64,000 bases of DNA from Candidatus Sabulitectum silens (lineage in GTDB: Bacteria; Fermentibacterota; Fermentibacteria; Fermentibacterales; JCC-6): the NCBI GenBank assembly GCA_001875255.1, contig MJAN01000005.1, forward strand, positions 124,001 to 188,000. Reading direction: 5' to 3'. This document shows, piece by piece, positions 63,013-64,000 of this stretch. Position numbers and translations under genes: made by a program. Under the pieces are notes generated by a model. The model made no database searches. It saw only the letters and a list, made by a program, of their open reading frames with translations, and was not told the origin of the DNA. The first letter of the stretch is position 1. The number at the start of each line of letters is the position of its first letter.

Positions 63013-64000
63013 GATCCTCCGGTTCGCCGGAGGGTTCCCGTGTTGAGATCTCCATGGAAACCGCCGCCCGGTTCCCGGACAGGTTCGGTTTCGTCTGCCT
63101 CCGGATCTCCTCCGGGGGACCGACCTTGTAAATGCCCTTTCAAGGGCCTTCAAGCGACTTGAAAAAGGGGATCTCTCCGGGGAGACCCGGAGATATCTGC
63201 TGGACTTCACCATTGAGACCGGATGGCTTCTGGACGAGTCCGACTTCGATCAGATATGGCAACTCATCCTCAGGCGGGGGAACCTGGTTCACCGAAGGCT
63301 GAGCAGGGGCCTCGTACCGGTGAGCTCCATCAGGTTCCTTGCGGGGATCCTCAGGGGGATCAGCGACAGGCGCGAGCTGCCGGAGCTTCTTCGGGAGGAA
63401 CGGGTACACAAGGCGATGGAGATATTCTCCTCCCACGACAGGAAGGCCATGACGAAATGTCTTTCCGACTTCCCGGACCTTATCGGACACATTGATGATC
63501 AGACGGAAATGGATCTGGTGATAGAAGCGGTCTCCCACGGAATCGCCGGCAGTGAGCACTCGAAAATGGGAGAGTCCATTGCCGTGTTCCTCCACAACAC
63601 CCCCGGGGGGGTATCCATTGGTAAGATGGTTAGGTTTCTCAGGGCGGTGGGGGAAGAGATCAGCGGTGAGGTGGTTCACTTCCTGGCGAGGCTGGTTGAG
63701 GAGACCAGCCCCGAGAACAGGCTTTCTCCCTCGAACACCATCAGGTTCTCAAAAATAGTGGCGGGGATCCTTCCGGTGAGCGTTACCACCGACAGAACGG
63801 CACTGAAGGCCTTCTATCGCTCCATTATCGAAATGAGCCACTCGGAAGCAAGGATGGCCCTTATTCAGCTTGACAAGGCCGCCTTCCACAGCGGGGTTTC
63901 CCTGAGCAGCGTTCTTTCCGCCAGTTCCCTGCTGATAAGAGCGGCTGAACCTGATCAGGTCAGACTATACCTTTCAAGGATAACTGAAACCGCCAGGTTG
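63013..64000 (+). CDS. large helical protein, partial (runs off the window)
   Basis: From about 63090 a frame without stop runs to the window end (over 290 codons). It is rich in Leu, Arg, Glu, and repeating helices ('ETRRYLLDFTIETGWLL', 'KAMEIFSSHDRKAMTKCL'), like an alpha-helical repeat protein. Between 63013 and 63125 reading frames switch, probably from base errors. May be the rest of the 62559 gene. No start is called. Function unknown. Confidence 0.5.

Overview
The window looks like a bacterial chromosome segment that spans the replication origin, with a mobile island at its left end. The backbone is GC-rich and uses the standard code. A gingipain-type C25 protease with a C-terminal sorting-like domain, a CotH/lamin-tail protein with a similar tail, several outer-membrane proteins, and an ior/ptb/buk fermentation operon suggest an anaerobic, protein-fermenting, diderm member of the FCB group, such as a candidate phylum near Fermentibacterota. 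That placement is inference; no rRNA gene is present.

Layout. 1-8171: an island with patchy base composition, carrying DUF6978 and DUF1828 proteins, a SLATT-type membrane protein with a CxxCx(11)CxxC tail, a possible PD-(D/E)XK protein, an Ltp-repeat membrane protein, and a large serine recombinase whose 3' end runs into tRNA-Arg(ACG). 8.2-23.9 kb: envelope proteins, a two-component system, a fused SecDF, an iscR-iscU-iscS operon, a CASTOR/POLLUX-type channel and an inositol-phosphatase-family enzyme. 24.0-33.6 kb: the C25 protease, rpsF-ssb-(OB-fold)-rpsR-DUF2232-rplI, tsaD, acpS, a fused NAD(P)HX repair enzyme, and a rhamnose-isomerase-fold protein that seems to have lost its active site. 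33.6-39.8 kb: CotH, porin, VTC and DUF4956 cluster plus envelope genes. 39.8-47.1 kb: ptb-buk-iorA-iorB (minus strand), then HAD, membrane and glycosyltransferase genes (plus strand). 47.2-64 kb: the origin. On the minus strand lie rpmH, rnpA, yidD, yidC, mnmE, mnmG, rsmG, parA, parB and a ferredoxin; on the plus strand lie dnaA, a cluster of DnaA-box-like 9-mers, dnaN, a DciA-like gene, gyrB and gyrA. Two parS-like palindromes sit in mnmG/rsmG.

How the genes work together. Ior, Ptb and Buk would turn 2-oxoacids into acyl-CoA, acyl-phosphate and then ATP, with electrons going to ferredoxin. This fits peptide breakdown by a secreted protease. IscRSU would supply Fe-S clusters. The gene order around dnaA is the conserved bacterial origin order and fixes both replication arms.

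Caution. From about 9 kb to the right end, roughly forty apparent single-base frameshifts break genes, including essential ones (gyrA, gyrB, dnaN, rpsF, rpsR, parA, parB, mnmG, secDF). Most are one missing base in a short homopolymer, which points to sequencing or assembly error. Broken genes are annotated here as whole loci with approximate break points. Several genes (rpsF, rpmH, yidD, a ferredoxin, small membrane peptides) were read directly from the bases because they are short or broken.
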